NCBI GenBank assembly: GCA_003562075.1
Contig: PWWP01000247.1
Coordinates: 1 to 33,900 of the forward strand
Reading direction: 5' to 3'
Source: Gemmatimonadota bacterium
GTDB taxonomy: Bacteria; Gemmatimonadota; Gemmatimonadetes; Longimicrobiales; Gaopeijiaceae
DNA length: 33,900 bases
The translations under genes and the position numbers were made by a program. Within the stretch, counting starts at the first letter, position 1; each line of letters opens with the position of its first letter. Below are positions 25,320-33,864 of this stretch, piece after piece. The notes under the pieces are model-generated. The model searched no databases. It saw only the letters and a program-made list of their open reading frames with translations, and was not told the origin of the DNA.

Positions 25320-25913
25320 CCCCACGGTCACCTTTCTGCCCACCGCAGCGCAGCGAGCCTCCTCTGCTAGTTCCCGCCGGATACCGACTCCCGACGGTGG
25401 AGGTTGGGTGGGCTCTCCTCCAGGGGGCTTCTGCGGTGGGCCGCCCCACGAGGTGGCCCCACGGTCACCTTTCTGCCCACCGCAGCGCAGCGAGCCCCCT
25501 CTCTGCTAGTTCCCGCCGGATGCCGACTCCCGACGGTGGAGGTTGGGTGGGCTCTCCTCCAGGGGGCTTCTGCGGTGGGCCGCCCCATGAGGTGGCCCCA
25601 CGGTCACCTTTCTGCCCACCGCAGCGCAGCGAGCCCCCCCTCTGCTAGTTCCCGCCGGATACCGACTCCCGACGGTGGAGGTTGGGCGGGCTCTCCTCCA
25701 GGGGGCTTCTGCGGTGGGCCGCCCCATGAGGTGGCCCCACGATCACCTTTCTGCCCACCGCAGCGCAGCGAGCCCCCTCTGCTAGTTCCCGCCGGATGCC
25801 GACTCCCGACGGTGGAGGTTGGGTGGGCTCTCCTCCGGGGGGCTTCTGCGGTGGGCCGCCCCACGAGGTGGCCCCACGGTCACCCTCCTGCCCACCGCAG
25901 CGCAGCGAGCCCC
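25320..25913. repeat. Tandem array of about 138-bp units, four full copies plus a partial fifth
   Basis: Units begin with CCCACGGTCACC at 25321, 25458, 25597, 25736 and 25873, giving lengths of 137, 139, 139 and 137 bases. The copies are nearly identical; they differ in a short C/T run, a few point changes and the ACGAGG/ATGAGG spot at the unit end. Each unit carries near its two ends the arms GCCCACCGCAG and CTGCGGTGGGC. Neighbouring copies can therefore pair in an 11-bp stem across the junction (for example 25431-25441 with 25475-25485, loop 33 bases). The lengths are not multiples of three, so no frame runs through the units in register, although frames on both strands stay open because of base composition. 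I see no sign of CRISPR, transposase or integron features. Function is unknown; the position between convergent genes would suit a terminator, an insulator or a structured RNA. Confidence 0.85.
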
Positions 25914-25942
25914 GAGCTCACCATTCCCCGCAGGGCGAGCGT

Positions 25943-25970
25943 CCCCCGGAGGAGAGCCCACCCAACCTCC
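25943..25970 (-). repeat. 28-bp perfect inverted copy of part of the repeat unit
   Basis: This segment is the exact reverse complement of 25814-25841 in the fourth unit, including the CCGGGGG variant that only that unit has. It ends two bases before the stop codon of the S9 peptidase gene. It caps the array as an inverted end, and the two arms could form a large stem-loop of about 100 bases. Confidence 0.8.
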
Positions 25971-25972
25971 AA

Positions 25973-28432
25973 CTACCGATCCAGGTCGGTATCCGCCGCC
26001 GCCCCGGGGGCATTCTTCACATACCGATCAAACCACGTCATCATCTCGTGGAGAGAATGGAAGATGGACTCCCTGGCCCCGTATCCGTGGTCCTCATAAT
26101 CCAGCATCACCAGCCGAGCAACCTTCCCCATTCCCTTCATGGCGTGGAACATCCGCTCCGACTGTATGGGAAAGGTTCCCGGATTTGGATCATCCGCGCC
26201 GTGAAGCATCAGCATGGGCGCCTCGATCTGGTGGGCATGCATGAAGGGCGACATCCCCATGTAGACCTCCGGAGCCTCCCATAGCGTCCGTCGCTCATTC
26301 TGAAAGCCGAAAGGCGTCAGCGTCCGGTTGTGTGCAGCGCTCCTGGCAATCCCAGCCTGGAAGAGATCCGAGTGGGCCAGGAGATTGGCCGTCATGAAGC
26401 CGCCGTAGGAGTGGCCTCCCACCCCGATCCGATTCCGATCGGCAATCCCTGCTTCAACCACGGCATCCACGGCAGCGGCCGTGCTGGAAACCAACTGCTC
26501 CACATAGGTGTCGTTGGCGGTGGCGCCCCCCAGGATCGCAATTGATGGACCGTCGAAGATGGCGTACCCCTCCAGGAGGAAGAACATGTGGGTCGCACCG
26601 CTCAACCGGGTGAACCGATTGTTCGTCCCCGGTACCTGCCCGGCTGCGTCAGGCGACACGAACTCCCGGGGATAGGCCCAGAGGACGGTAGGGAGGCGGG
26701 TCTCGCCGTCCCAGCCCGGTGGGGGGTAGACCACCCCAGCCAAGCCGATGCCGTCTTCCCGCTCATAGGTGAGGACCCTTCGCTCCACCCCCTGCAACTG
26801 GGGAGCTGGATCTTCCTGGTGAGTCAGAGCCCGGGGTTGGGCACCCTCTGCCAGCTGGACGTAGTTGGGCGGGTCTGCAGGCGACTCACTGCGGATGATG
26901 AGGTGGTCGTGGCTTCCTCCCACCAGCGCCACGGGGAACTCGTACCTGTCCGGGTCGCTCTCCCACAGGCGCTCCGTCTCCAGGGTCTCCAGATTCATCC
27001 GGTCCAGGAAGGGCTGCTCCCCCTCCGGCGTGACCCCGTCTCCTTCCAGATAGATCCAGTCACCCTCACCCACCAGGGTCACCCCCCGGCTCATAGGCGT
27101 ACCCGGAGCCCCGTAACGCTCCTCCGCACTCCGGTCCCAGATGTTTCGGGGCTCCACATCGGGTCGGTTCGTATCGACCAGCCACGTCCGGGTCCAGCTC
27201 GCCGCCCGGAGGGGATATCGGTCCACCTCCGTGATCAGACCTCGTCCGTCGGTGGTCCACTCCATCCCACTGAAACGGTCCTCCAGATCCATGAGGTGGG
27301 AGGGCTCGGCGTCGGTGGGTGATCCCAGTCGGAAGACCCGCTCCCGGGCTCCGTCCGCTACTCCCGCCACATCCTCCACCCAGACGAGGGCAGCATCCTC
27401 GCCCGGCTGCCATGCCACCCCGCGAGGTCCGGAGCGGACATCGTCCACCGCCACATTCTCCTCGAGGGGGAGGACAGCCACCGTGTTCACCACCTCACCA
27501 TCCCGGTTCCAGATCTCCATTTCCCTGGGGAACCAGTCGTTGATGCGCCAGCGGTCCGGCACGATGAAGGAGAAAGGACGGACCGTTCGAGAGACGAACA
27601 CGAACTCTCCATCCGGCGATGGGAGGACGTTGTCGATGATCCCCGGTGTCCCCACGGGTGTCACCGATCCGTCGGAGACTTGGACGAAGGCCAGTTGGCT
27701 GGTGAAATAGAACTCGAAGAGATTGGCGTCGTGCCCATCTTGCAGGAGATCCTGGAAGGTCCGAGCAGGCGCTGGTTCACCGTCCGACTCCTGGATGGTG
27801 GGCCCCTCGGGCACCTCGGGCCGGGCCGGCGGATCTCCCCGATCGGCCGGGATCATCCGGCAGAGGAGTTCCTCTCCACCGGACATCCAGCGACACGGGT
27901 TTCCGTGGGCTGCGTTCAGATATCCCTGAACCATCCGGCGAGGCGCCGAAGCACCCGCCTCCACCGACCAGAGCTCGTATCCCGCTTCCCCAACAACCGA
28001 GAAGATCACCCGATCGCCAGCAGGGGCCCAGGAGATATACTCCAGCTGCGTCCCGGCGGGGATCTCGACGACCTTCCGCTCATCCGACTCCAGGTCGATG
28101 AACTCAAGGCCAGTGGAGGACGGCCGTCCGGCTGCCGACGGGCCGTTGGTTCGAGGGTTCAGTCGATATCCGGCCAGGTGGAGGCGGGGTTCGGCAATGT
28201 CTCGCAGCTCCAGCATACTGGGACGCTCCACCAGAACAGCCCAGTCCCCTGCCGGCGACACCATGAGGTCCGGCAAGGGCGGAGCTTCCAGAATCTCCTG
28301 AATCTCCGGCGCTGGTGCCTGATAGGTCTCCTGAGCGACCAGATCCAGAGGGGCATTCAGCACAGCCATGAGCGCTAACATGCCAGCCAGCGCAGGTGCG
28401 AGTCGTCCGTTCCCAGCTCTATTCCTGTCCAC
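25973..28432 (-). CDS. Exported S9 prolyl-oligopeptidase-family peptidase, glutamyl-endopeptidase-like
   Basis: From the GTG at 28432 the product is 819 residues with a signal peptide ending LDLVAQ. A beta-propeller region fills most of the first 500 residues, followed by an alpha/beta-hydrolase domain. The catalytic triad is S675 in GVGGHSYGGFMTAN, D748 in LHGADDPNPGTFPIQSER and H782 in YEDHGYGARES. The HGxDDxNPGT and Glu-x-His-x-Tyr pattern recalls the S9D glutamyl endopeptidase group. It likely degrades peptides in the periplasm. The frame opens further up to a TTG at 28522, but the GTG has AGAGG upstream and gives a sensible signal peptide; an ATG at 28381 is another option. The inverted repeat of the array abuts its stop codon. 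It is divergent from the phosphate transporter gene. Confidence 0.85.
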   Translation of the reverse strand: MDRNRAGNGRLAPALAGMLALMAVLNAPLDLVAQETYQAPAPEIQEILEAPPLPDLMVSPAGDWAVLVERPSMLELRDIAEPRLHLAGYRLNPRTNGPSAAGRPSSTGLEFIDLESDERKVVEIPAGTQLEYISWAPAGDRVIFSVVGEAGYELWSVEAGASAPRRMVQGYLNAAHGNPCRWMSGGEELLCRMIPADRGDPPARPEVPEGPTIQESDGEPAPARTFQDLLQDGHDANLFEFYFTSQLAFVQVSDGSVTPVGTPGIIDNVLPSPDGEFVFVSRTVRPFSFIVPDRWRINDWFPREMEIWNRDGEVVNTVAVLPLEENVAVDDVRSGPRGVAWQPGEDAALVWVEDVAGVADGARERVFRLGSPTDAEPSHLMDLEDRFSGMEWTTDGRGLITEVDRYPLRAASWTRTWLVDTNRPDVEPRNIWDRSAEERYGAPGTPMSRGVTLVGEGDWIYLEGDGVTPEGEQPFLDRMNLETLETERLWESDPDRYEFPVALVGGSHDHLIIRSESPADPPNYVQLAEGAQPRALTHQEDPAPQLQGVERRVLTYEREDGIGLAGVVYPPPGWDGETRLPTVLWAYPREFVSPDAAGQVPGTNNRFTRLSGATHMFFLLEGYAIFDGPSIAILGGATANDTYVEQLVSSTAAAVDAVVEAGIADRNRIGVGGHSYGGFMTANLLAHSDLFQAGIARSAAHNRTLTPFGFQNERRTLWEAPEVYMGMSPFMHAHQIEAPMLMLHGADDPNPGTFPIQSERMFHAMKGMGKVARLVMLDYEDHGYGARESIFHSLHEMMTWFDRYVKNAPGAAADTDLDR

Positions 28433-28584
28433 GTTCGTAAGCCTCTGCAGCGAGTGATCGGTCCCGAGAGGGATGTTCCGAGTGTTCTTCCAAGATACGA
28501 CAAAGGAGGGGTAACTTCGCAATCCTCAGCGGCACCGAGCAGACCGCTCCGGTGGCGCAGGGCCCCTTGATGCCAGGAGGGCAT

Positions 28585-28600
28585 GTGACGAGCTTGTCAC
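28585..28600. promoter_or_regulatory. Short inverted repeat in the S9 peptidase/Na-phosphate transporter divergent region
   Basis: GTGACGAGCTTGTCAC pairs GTGAC with GTCAC over a six-base centre. It lies 53 bases before the transporter start. It may be an operator; I could not match it to a Pho box. Confidence 0.25.
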
Positions 28601-28652
28601 GCGACAGTAACCGTGGATCGGTGCGGCCTCGTCTCCCCTCGCCCGTGAACCC

Positions 28653-30374
28653 GTGAACGAAACCCTGAGCCTCGCACTCCCAATGGCGATGGCCGCCATC
28701 GGGGGCCTCGGCATCTTCATGCTGGGCATGAAGTACATGTCCGAGGGAATGCAGGCGGTAGCCGGAAACTCTCTCCGGCGGATGATCAGCCTGGTGACCA
28801 CCAATCGGGTCACCGCCACCGGCGCCGGGACTGCCGTCACCCTCCTGGTCCAGTCCTCCACCATCACCACCGTCATCGTGGTGGGCCTGGTGAACGCCGG
28901 CCTCATGCAACTTCCCCAGGCCATGGGCGTGATCATGGGTGCCAACATCGGCACCACCATCACGGGCTGGATCCTCATCCTGAAAATCGGCGAGTACGGG
29001 CTCCCCATCCTAGGTGTAGCGGCCCTGGTCTACCTCTTCAGCAAGAAGGACAAGCCCCGTTTCATCGCCATGGCCGTCATGGGGCTGGGGATGATCTTCT
29101 TCGGCCTGGAGCTCATGAAAGAGGGATTCGCCCCCATGCGGGACATTCCCGCATTCGTGGAGGCCTTTGCATGGTTCGAGGCCACCAGTTACCTGGGCGT
29201 CCTGAAGTGCGTGGTTCTGGGGGCCGTCCTCACCTTCATGGTCCAGAGCAGCAGCGCTACCCTGGGGATCACCATCGGGCTGGCAGCCACCGGGGTCATC
29301 CCCTTCACCACGGCTGCGGCTCTGGTCCTGGGTGAGAACATCGGCACGACCATTACCGTCATGATCGCATCGGTGGGAGCGAACACGGCCGCCAAGCGCT
29401 CAGCTTACGCCCACGTCCTCTTCAATGTGTTCGGCGTCTTCTGGATCACGCTGATCTTCGCCTGGTACATTCAGCTCGTGGCGGGAATCATCCAGGGGGT
29501 CCATGGTGCCGATCCCCTGACCCTCACCTTTGAGACTGCCCCTGACCCCATCCAGTTCGGGGCCGTGATCACGGCAGGAATCGCCCTCACCCACACCCTC
29601 TTCAACGTCACGAACACGGCCCTCTTCCTCCCCTTCCTGGGTCCCTTCGCGAAGCTCCTCCGAAGAATCGTCCCCGATCCGGGGGTGAAGGAGGTCCGGC
29701 ACCTCAAGCACCTGGATTCCCGGGGTGTGGACGCACCGGTCCTGGGGGTGGAGCAGAGCCGGGGTGAGGTGGTCCAGATGGGTCTGGGCACCGTGAAGAT
29801 GATCGACTGGATCCGCCAACTGGGATTCAACGGCCCCCAGGACGAGCGCCTGATCCAGAAGACCTTCCACCGGGAGGAGGTCCTGGACAATGTCCAGCAG
29901 GAGATCATGGCCTTTCTCACCGATCTCCTGGACGCCACCGTACCCCATGCCATCGCCGATGAAGCCAAGACCCAGCTCCGGATCGCCCATGAGTACGAGT
30001 CCATGAGCGACCGATTGGCCAGCATCCTCCGAGCCTACCTGAAGCTCAAGAAGCTCAAACTGGAGCTGCCCGCCCCACAGCAGGAGGAGCTCCGCGAACT
30101 CCACGACATGGTGGCCGAGTTCCTCCGAGAGGTGACGGAGGCCTATCAGCAACGCCGGGCACTGGATTCAGCCACGGCCCAGAGTATGAATTCCACCATC
30201 ACCCGGCGGATCAAGGAGCTCCGAAACGATCACCTGCAACGGATGATGGAGAGCCCCATAGATCCAACCCTGAGCCTCCTCCTTACCGGAGTCCTCACCG
30301 ATTATCGTCGGGTCCGAGCCCACACGATGAATATCTACGAAGCCACGGCCCCGATTTCCGTGGGGAGTGACTGA
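28653..30374 (+). CDS. Na/phosphate cotransporter with PhoU-like C-terminal domain
   Basis: The 573-residue inner-membrane protein belongs to the NptA/YjbB type of the SLC34-like family, which moves phosphate with sodium. Two inverted membrane repeats each carry the substrate motif: LLVQSSTITTVIVVGL (near residue 66) and FMVQSSSATLGITIGL (near 195), with GANIGTTITGWIL and GENIGTTITVMIA following. About nine hydrophobic segments fill residues 1-340. The last 200 residues are helical and polar and resemble a PhoU domain (KTQLRIAHEYESMSDRLASIL), as in YjbB. The start codon is GTG with no strong ribosome site. Export of phosphate, rather than import, is possible for YjbB-like members. Confidence 0.88.
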   Translation: MNETLSLALPMAMAAIGGLGIFMLGMKYMSEGMQAVAGNSLRRMISLVTTNRVTATGAGTAVTLLVQSSTITTVIVVGLVNAGLMQLPQAMGVIMGANIGTTITGWILILKIGEYGLPILGVAALVYLFSKKDKPRFIAMAVMGLGMIFFGLELMKEGFAPMRDIPAFVEAFAWFEATSYLGVLKCVVLGAVLTFMVQSSSATLGITIGLAATGVIPFTTAAALVLGENIGTTITVMIASVGANTAAKRSAYAHVLFNVFGVFWITLIFAWYIQLVAGIIQGVHGADPLTLTFETAPDPIQFGAVITAGIALTHTLFNVTNTALFLPFLGPFAKLLRRIVPDPGVKEVRHLKHLDSRGVDAPVLGVEQSRGEVVQMGLGTVKMIDWIRQLGFNGPQDERLIQKTFHREEVLDNVQQEIMAFLTDLLDATVPHAIADEAKTQLRIAHEYESMSDRLASILRAYLKLKKLKLELPAPQQEELRELHDMVAEFLREVTEAYQQRRALDSATAQSMNSTITRRIKELRNDHLQRMMESPIDPTLSLLLTGVLTDYRRVRAHTMNIYEATAPISVGSD

Positions 30375-30486
30375 GGCCCGACGCCAAGGCCACCGGCTGG
30401 AGGACGACCCAGCAGGAAAGCGAGCAGAAACGAGCCCTCCGAACACCGGGCCCTGAGACCCACCGCTCTGGATCAGGCGTCCTCGA

Positions 30487-31224
30487 TCAGCCGTTCCAGC
30501 TCTTGTAGCCGGTCCACAGGGCCGACCAGCACGCCTGCCACCGGGGAGCCGCCCAACGCTCGGCCCCCGCCAGCTTCCTGGCCGATCGCTCCAGCCGGTC
30601 CAGATTCCGCTGCATCCACCTTCCCCGCTTACGGATCCGGGCTCGGTCGAAATCGATGAGGAACACGCCCTCTGCTCCCACCAGGACGTTCCCGGCCGAA
30701 AGGTCGGCATGATAGACCCCTCGTTCATGGAAACGGCGAAGGGTCTTTCCAATTCCCCGCCAGGCCCGGGGGGATGGACGGTCCTCCCGAAGATTCAGGG
30801 ACAGGGGCTCTCCAGGCACCCGGGTGGTGATAATATCGCCGTCGTACATGAGCCCATGCCGCCAAACCCCCGCCGCAACGGGGTGGGGTACGGGGAATCC
30901 CTCCCTGGCCAGATGGGCCAGGATCCGCAGCTCCCGAAAGGGTCGAGATCGTGCCTCCCCCACCCAGAGGTACCGATCCTCCACCAACCGGGCTGGAAAT
31001 CCCCCCCTGCGGAGATGGCGCAGAACCCACTCCACCTCCCCGGCCGCCAATACATAGGTGGGACCTCGACCATGATAGGTGGCGACGACCTTCTCCTGGG
31101 CCATCCACTGGGACGGGTCGAACAGACGGGCCGTAGGATCGGTCACCCGTTCCGGGTCAAAAAGGATCCGGTCCCGGCCCCTGGACGCCGTTGCCAACTC
31201 CAAGCCCGCCGTCCGTGAGCTCAC
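30487..31224 (-). CDS. kdkA: Kdo kinase of the LPS core, KdkA type
   Basis: This 245-residue protein should phosphorylate the 3-deoxy-manno-octulosonate residue of lipid A-Kdo at the cytoplasmic side of the inner membrane. Key kinase-like features are RGGFPARLVEDRYLWVG, FRELRILAHLAREGFPVPHPVA, the catalytic loop HADLSAGNVLV and the metal motif FLIDFDRARIRKRGRW. The frame is open further upstream over the glycosyltransferase gene, but the GTG at 31224, one base after that gene's TGA, gives the normal family length of about 240. Other InaA-like LPS kinases are the alternative. Its presence supports an LPS-bearing diderm. Confidence 0.83.
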   Translation of the reverse strand: MSSRTAGLELATASRGRDRILFDPERVTDPTARLFDPSQWMAQEKVVATYHGRGPTYVLAAGEVEWVLRHLRRGGFPARLVEDRYLWVGEARSRPFRELRILAHLAREGFPVPHPVAAGVWRHGLMYDGDIITTRVPGEPLSLNLREDRPSPRAWRGIGKTLRRFHERGVYHADLSAGNVLVGAEGVFLIDFDRARIRKRGRWMQRNLDRLERSARKLAGAERWAAPRWQACWSALWTGYKSWNG

Positions 31225-31225
31225 C

Positions 31226-32077
31226 TCACCCTCTATCCTTCGACCGACCGGGGACTTTCCCCTTCCGGCCCTTGGCCTGATGGCGAATCCTGTAGAAACC
31301 ATCGACCTCCACCGGCGTCCCCTGGGTCCCCAGGAGCCAGCGAAAGGTTCGGTCCTCATAGGATTTCTGCCACGAGGCCACAGGCTCCTGGTAGAAGGAG
31401 ATGTTCCCGCAGTAGCCGGCTGCTCGAGCCACGTCACTCCGGACGATCTGGAATCCCCCCACGGCCCGATCCCGGGTTTCGGGCTCGAACCCGTCCGTAT
31501 CAAGGGTCAGGATTCCAGGTAGGTCCTTCCGGTCCCTGAAGATGGGATCGTTGCCGGGGAGGAGGGGGGAGCACATGTGAGTCCGGGGAAAGACCAGGAA
31601 GTCCTGCCGATCTCGCACCTCCCTGCCCAACCGATCCAGCGCACCTTCCCCGAAGAGGATGTCGCAGTCGGTGAACCAGATCCAATCAGCCTCCGTCTGC
31701 CGGGCCGCCAGGTTTCGGCCGATGGCCCGACGGAAAAGGCGGCCTCGATCCAAGGGCCAGGGATTCACTTCCACGCCGGGAATCCCCTGGGCCTGAAAAT
31801 AATGCAGGGCCTCTACCGTAGGCTCATCCTCCTGGCTGTGGAAGACGGTGATCCGCACCTCAACCTCTCGGGGCGGAGCTAAGGCCAGAGAGCTGAGCTG
31901 GTAGGTGAGGAGACGGTCATACCGCCAGCAGTGGCTGACGATCTCGAGCCTGAGCCGCTGGTCGGGGGAGGGAGGCGGCCGGGAAGCAGGGAGGTCGGGT
32001 GCGAAAAAACGCCGGAGTAGTGGCACACTGGCCAGAATCCGGTAGGCATTTTCTTTCAGGGCCTTGCCTCTGGCCAT
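31226..32077 (-). CDS. Glycosyltransferase, family-2-like GT-A fold
   Basis: The 283-residue protein begins its domain with RLEIVSHCWRYDRLLTYQLSSL and has EADWIWFTDCDILFGEGAL, whose DCD is the DxD nucleotide-sugar and metal site. FLVFPRTHMCSPLL and AVGGFQIVRSDVARAAGYCGN follow, typical of the acceptor half. There are no membrane segments, so it is a cytoplasmic enzyme. The gene is followed after one base by the Kdo kinase start, indicating a core oligosaccharide role. Donor and acceptor cannot be read from the sequence. Confidence 0.8.
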   Translation of the reverse strand: MARGKALKENAYRILASVPLLRRFFAPDLPASRPPPSPDQRLRLEIVSHCWRYDRLLTYQLSSLALAPPREVEVRITVFHSQEDEPTVEALHYFQAQGIPGVEVNPWPLDRGRLFRRAIGRNLAARQTEADWIWFTDCDILFGEGALDRLGREVRDRQDFLVFPRTHMCSPLLPGNDPIFRDRKDLPGILTLDTDGFEPETRDRAVGGFQIVRSDVARAAGYCGNISFYQEPVASWQKSYEDRTFRWLLGTQGTPVEVDGFYRIRHQAKGRKGKVPGRSKDRG

Positions 32078-32151
32078 ATCACAGATCCGGTGTTCGGGGG
32101 GAGGGGACCCTGAACCTTACCCAATCACCAGGCGCCGGGGAACTTGTCGCC

Positions 32152-32214
32152 CCAGGCCATATCGGCCTGGACCGACGCATGAAGCTCCCTGGGACGCACA
32201 CGCGCCAGTGCGTC
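32152..32214. other. Two small hairpins in the gap before the glycosyltransferase gene
   Basis: The 167-base gap 32078-32244 separates two minus-strand genes. It contains CCAGGCC/GGCCTGG (32152-32170, 5-base loop) and GACGCAC/GTGCGTC (32193-32214, 8-base loop). The second lies 30 bases after the end of the sheath gene and may be its terminator. Neither has a T-run, and I see no clear promoter or gene here. Confidence 0.4.
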
Positions 32215-32244
32215 ACATCAATTGCTCCATCAGGCCTCAGCCTC

Positions 32245-33864
32245 TCAGATCCCCTGAAGTCGCTGCCCGGATGTGGCAACAGAGGGAAGATCCCGGATCC
32301 GAAGGGTCGACTCACCGGGTCGCCCCTCCACTGGAATGAAGCCTGCTCGAGCCAGTTGGGTCACCTCACCGCCGCCCAGTGCCACCTCTACAGGTGGGAG
32401 GATCACGGCTCCGTTTCCTCCCCTGTGAACCACAGGGGGAAGTCCCGTCACTTCTCCCCGACCCGGGAGGACCTCGGACGCGGCCCCTTCCTGGAAGGCG
32501 GTCCCCAGGAGCAGGACGGCCAGGAAGCCCGGATGTCCCCAGAGGAGATGGGCCAACTCCGGATCCTTCTCTGGCTCCAGCTCCTCGAAATCCAGGAGCT
32601 CCATCGGATTCTCCTCCTCCCCATAGGGAGCTCTCAGGAGAAAGCGGGGCAGGAGGAGCCCGAGAAAGGCTGCGCCTGGATGTTCCCGCACCCGGGACCA
32701 GTGATTCCGTTCGTCCCCTGCGTCCCCGGACTCGGGCCCCTCATCGGACTCCAGGAGAGTGGGATCCACCTCGGCCAGGATGGGCACCTGCATCTCCTGT
32801 CCGGTCCGAGCCAGGGCCTCCAGGAGGAGCATGTCCGACGGTTCCCGGGAAATGGACTGGTGGACCATGATGGCGTTCCACTCCGGGGCTCCGGGAAGGT
32901 CCTCCGCGGCAGCAGCCAGCATCGGGCTCAGGCCCCCTTCGCCAGCTGCCGAGGACAACTCCTCAGGGGTGGCGTGGAGGAGGCAGATCTTAAGTCGAGG
33001 TCCGGTTTCCAGGCGATGAACCAGGAAGGAGATGCCACGCCAGAGGGCCTCCATGGCCTGGAACCGCGGATGGCGAAGGAGAGACCGGAGCCGAGCGGCC
33101 ATGGCTTCATCGAGGATGGCCAGGCGGCGCTCCCTCCCTTCCCCTTTTGGCGTCACCTCGTGGGGCTGGGTGACTCTACGCAGGAAGGCCTGCATGTCTC
33201 CCGGTCCATTCCCCTCAGTGGCAGCCAGATCACCGGGTGTGCCCTCCGAGCCGTTGGAACGCCGAGGCCCTCCGGCTTCAGTGAGGATCTCGTCCAGGAG
33301 TCCCTCCCCGTCCATGACCTGACTATCGGTCTCCTGGGCTGGCGAGGCCTGGGCCCCACTCACCGGATCCCGTCCCTCCTCCACCCTGGATCGTAGTTCC
33401 CGGATGGTTCGGAGGAGGGGAGCTCGAGCGATGAGACGATCGGGGTGGAAATCCTCCATCTCCTGGAACCGAAGACTCATGGGAAAGCCGGCGTTGCCCA
33501 CCGGTACCTCCACCTCGGAGCCGAAGCCGGCCAGAACCTGGTCCAGGTCGTCCCGGTCCACCGGAGTAGCCTTTCTTTGAGAGAGGGGAGGAAGACCTTC
33601 GCTACTGGCTCCCAGACCCACTCCCCGAAGGTCAGCCACGATCAGGGCCATGAAGGTGGGCGTGGGCCGCTCCCTGGGCTTCGCTGACTCCTCCTGCGGC
33701 GAACGCTCGTCGCCGACCTGGAGATGGATGTCCACATTACGCCGACGATGCCCTTCTTGTCCTGAAACCACGGGTCTTCCTCCGTCGGGATCTTGAAAGG
33801 CCCACCGCCGGTTGGATGCCGAACCGACTCCGGTCCGGTGCGGGACAGGCTCCGTTTCTGCCAC
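32245..33864 (-). CDS. Fused TssB-TssC-like contractile sheath protein
   Basis: In type VI secretion the sheath is built from separate TssB and TssC subunits, and its contraction drives the inner tube outward. This 539-residue protein has both in one chain. Residues 68-165 look like TssB: FMALIVADLRG, LSQRKATPVDRDDLDQVL, LRFQEMEDFHPDRL and RTIRELRSRV. After a variable acidic linker (165-245), residues 263-535 look like TssC: HPRFQAMEALWRGISFLVHR, HPGAAFLGLLLPRFLLRAPYG, LLWGHPGFLAVLLLGTAF, and PVEVALGGGEVTQLARAGFIPV. The start is probably the GTG at 33864, close to the window edge, and no partner Tss gene is in view. Alternative: a sheath of another contractile injection system. Confidence 0.7.
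   Translation of the reverse strand: MAETEPVPHRTGVGSASNRRWAFQDPDGGRPVVSGQEGHRRRNVDIHLQVGDERSPQEESAKPRERPTPTFMALIVADLRGVGLGASSEGLPPLSQRKATPVDRDDLDQVLAGFGSEVEVPVGNAGFPMSLRFQEMEDFHPDRLIARAPLLRTIRELRSRVEEGRDPVSGAQASPAQETDSQVMDGEGLLDEILTEAGGPRRSNGSEGTPGDLAATEGNGPGDMQAFLRRVTQPHEVTPKGEGRERRLAILDEAMAARLRSLLRHPRFQAMEALWRGISFLVHRLETGPRLKICLLHATPEELSSAAGEGGLSPMLAAAAEDLPGAPEWNAIMVHQSISREPSDMLLLEALARTGQEMQVPILAEVDPTLLESDEGPESGDAGDERNHWSRVREHPGAAFLGLLLPRFLLRAPYGEEENPMELLDFEELEPEKDPELAHLLWGHPGFLAVLLLGTAFQEGAASEVLPGRGEVTGLPPVVHRGGNGAVILPPVEVALGGGEVTQLARAGFIPVEGRPGESTLRIRDLPSVATSGQRLQGI

Noticed and set aside
25320-25913. CRISPR array
   Set aside because: The units are about 138 bp and repeat throughout, with no unique spacers of constant length and no cas genes.
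28585-28610. Pho box before the Na/phosphate transporter
   Set aside because: The GTCAC-like elements are inverted and do not form two 7-mers with an 11-base period.
31999-33396. Open frame of 465 codons on the + strand
   Set aside because: Antisense to the sheath fusion and the gap; no motif, low-complexity composition.
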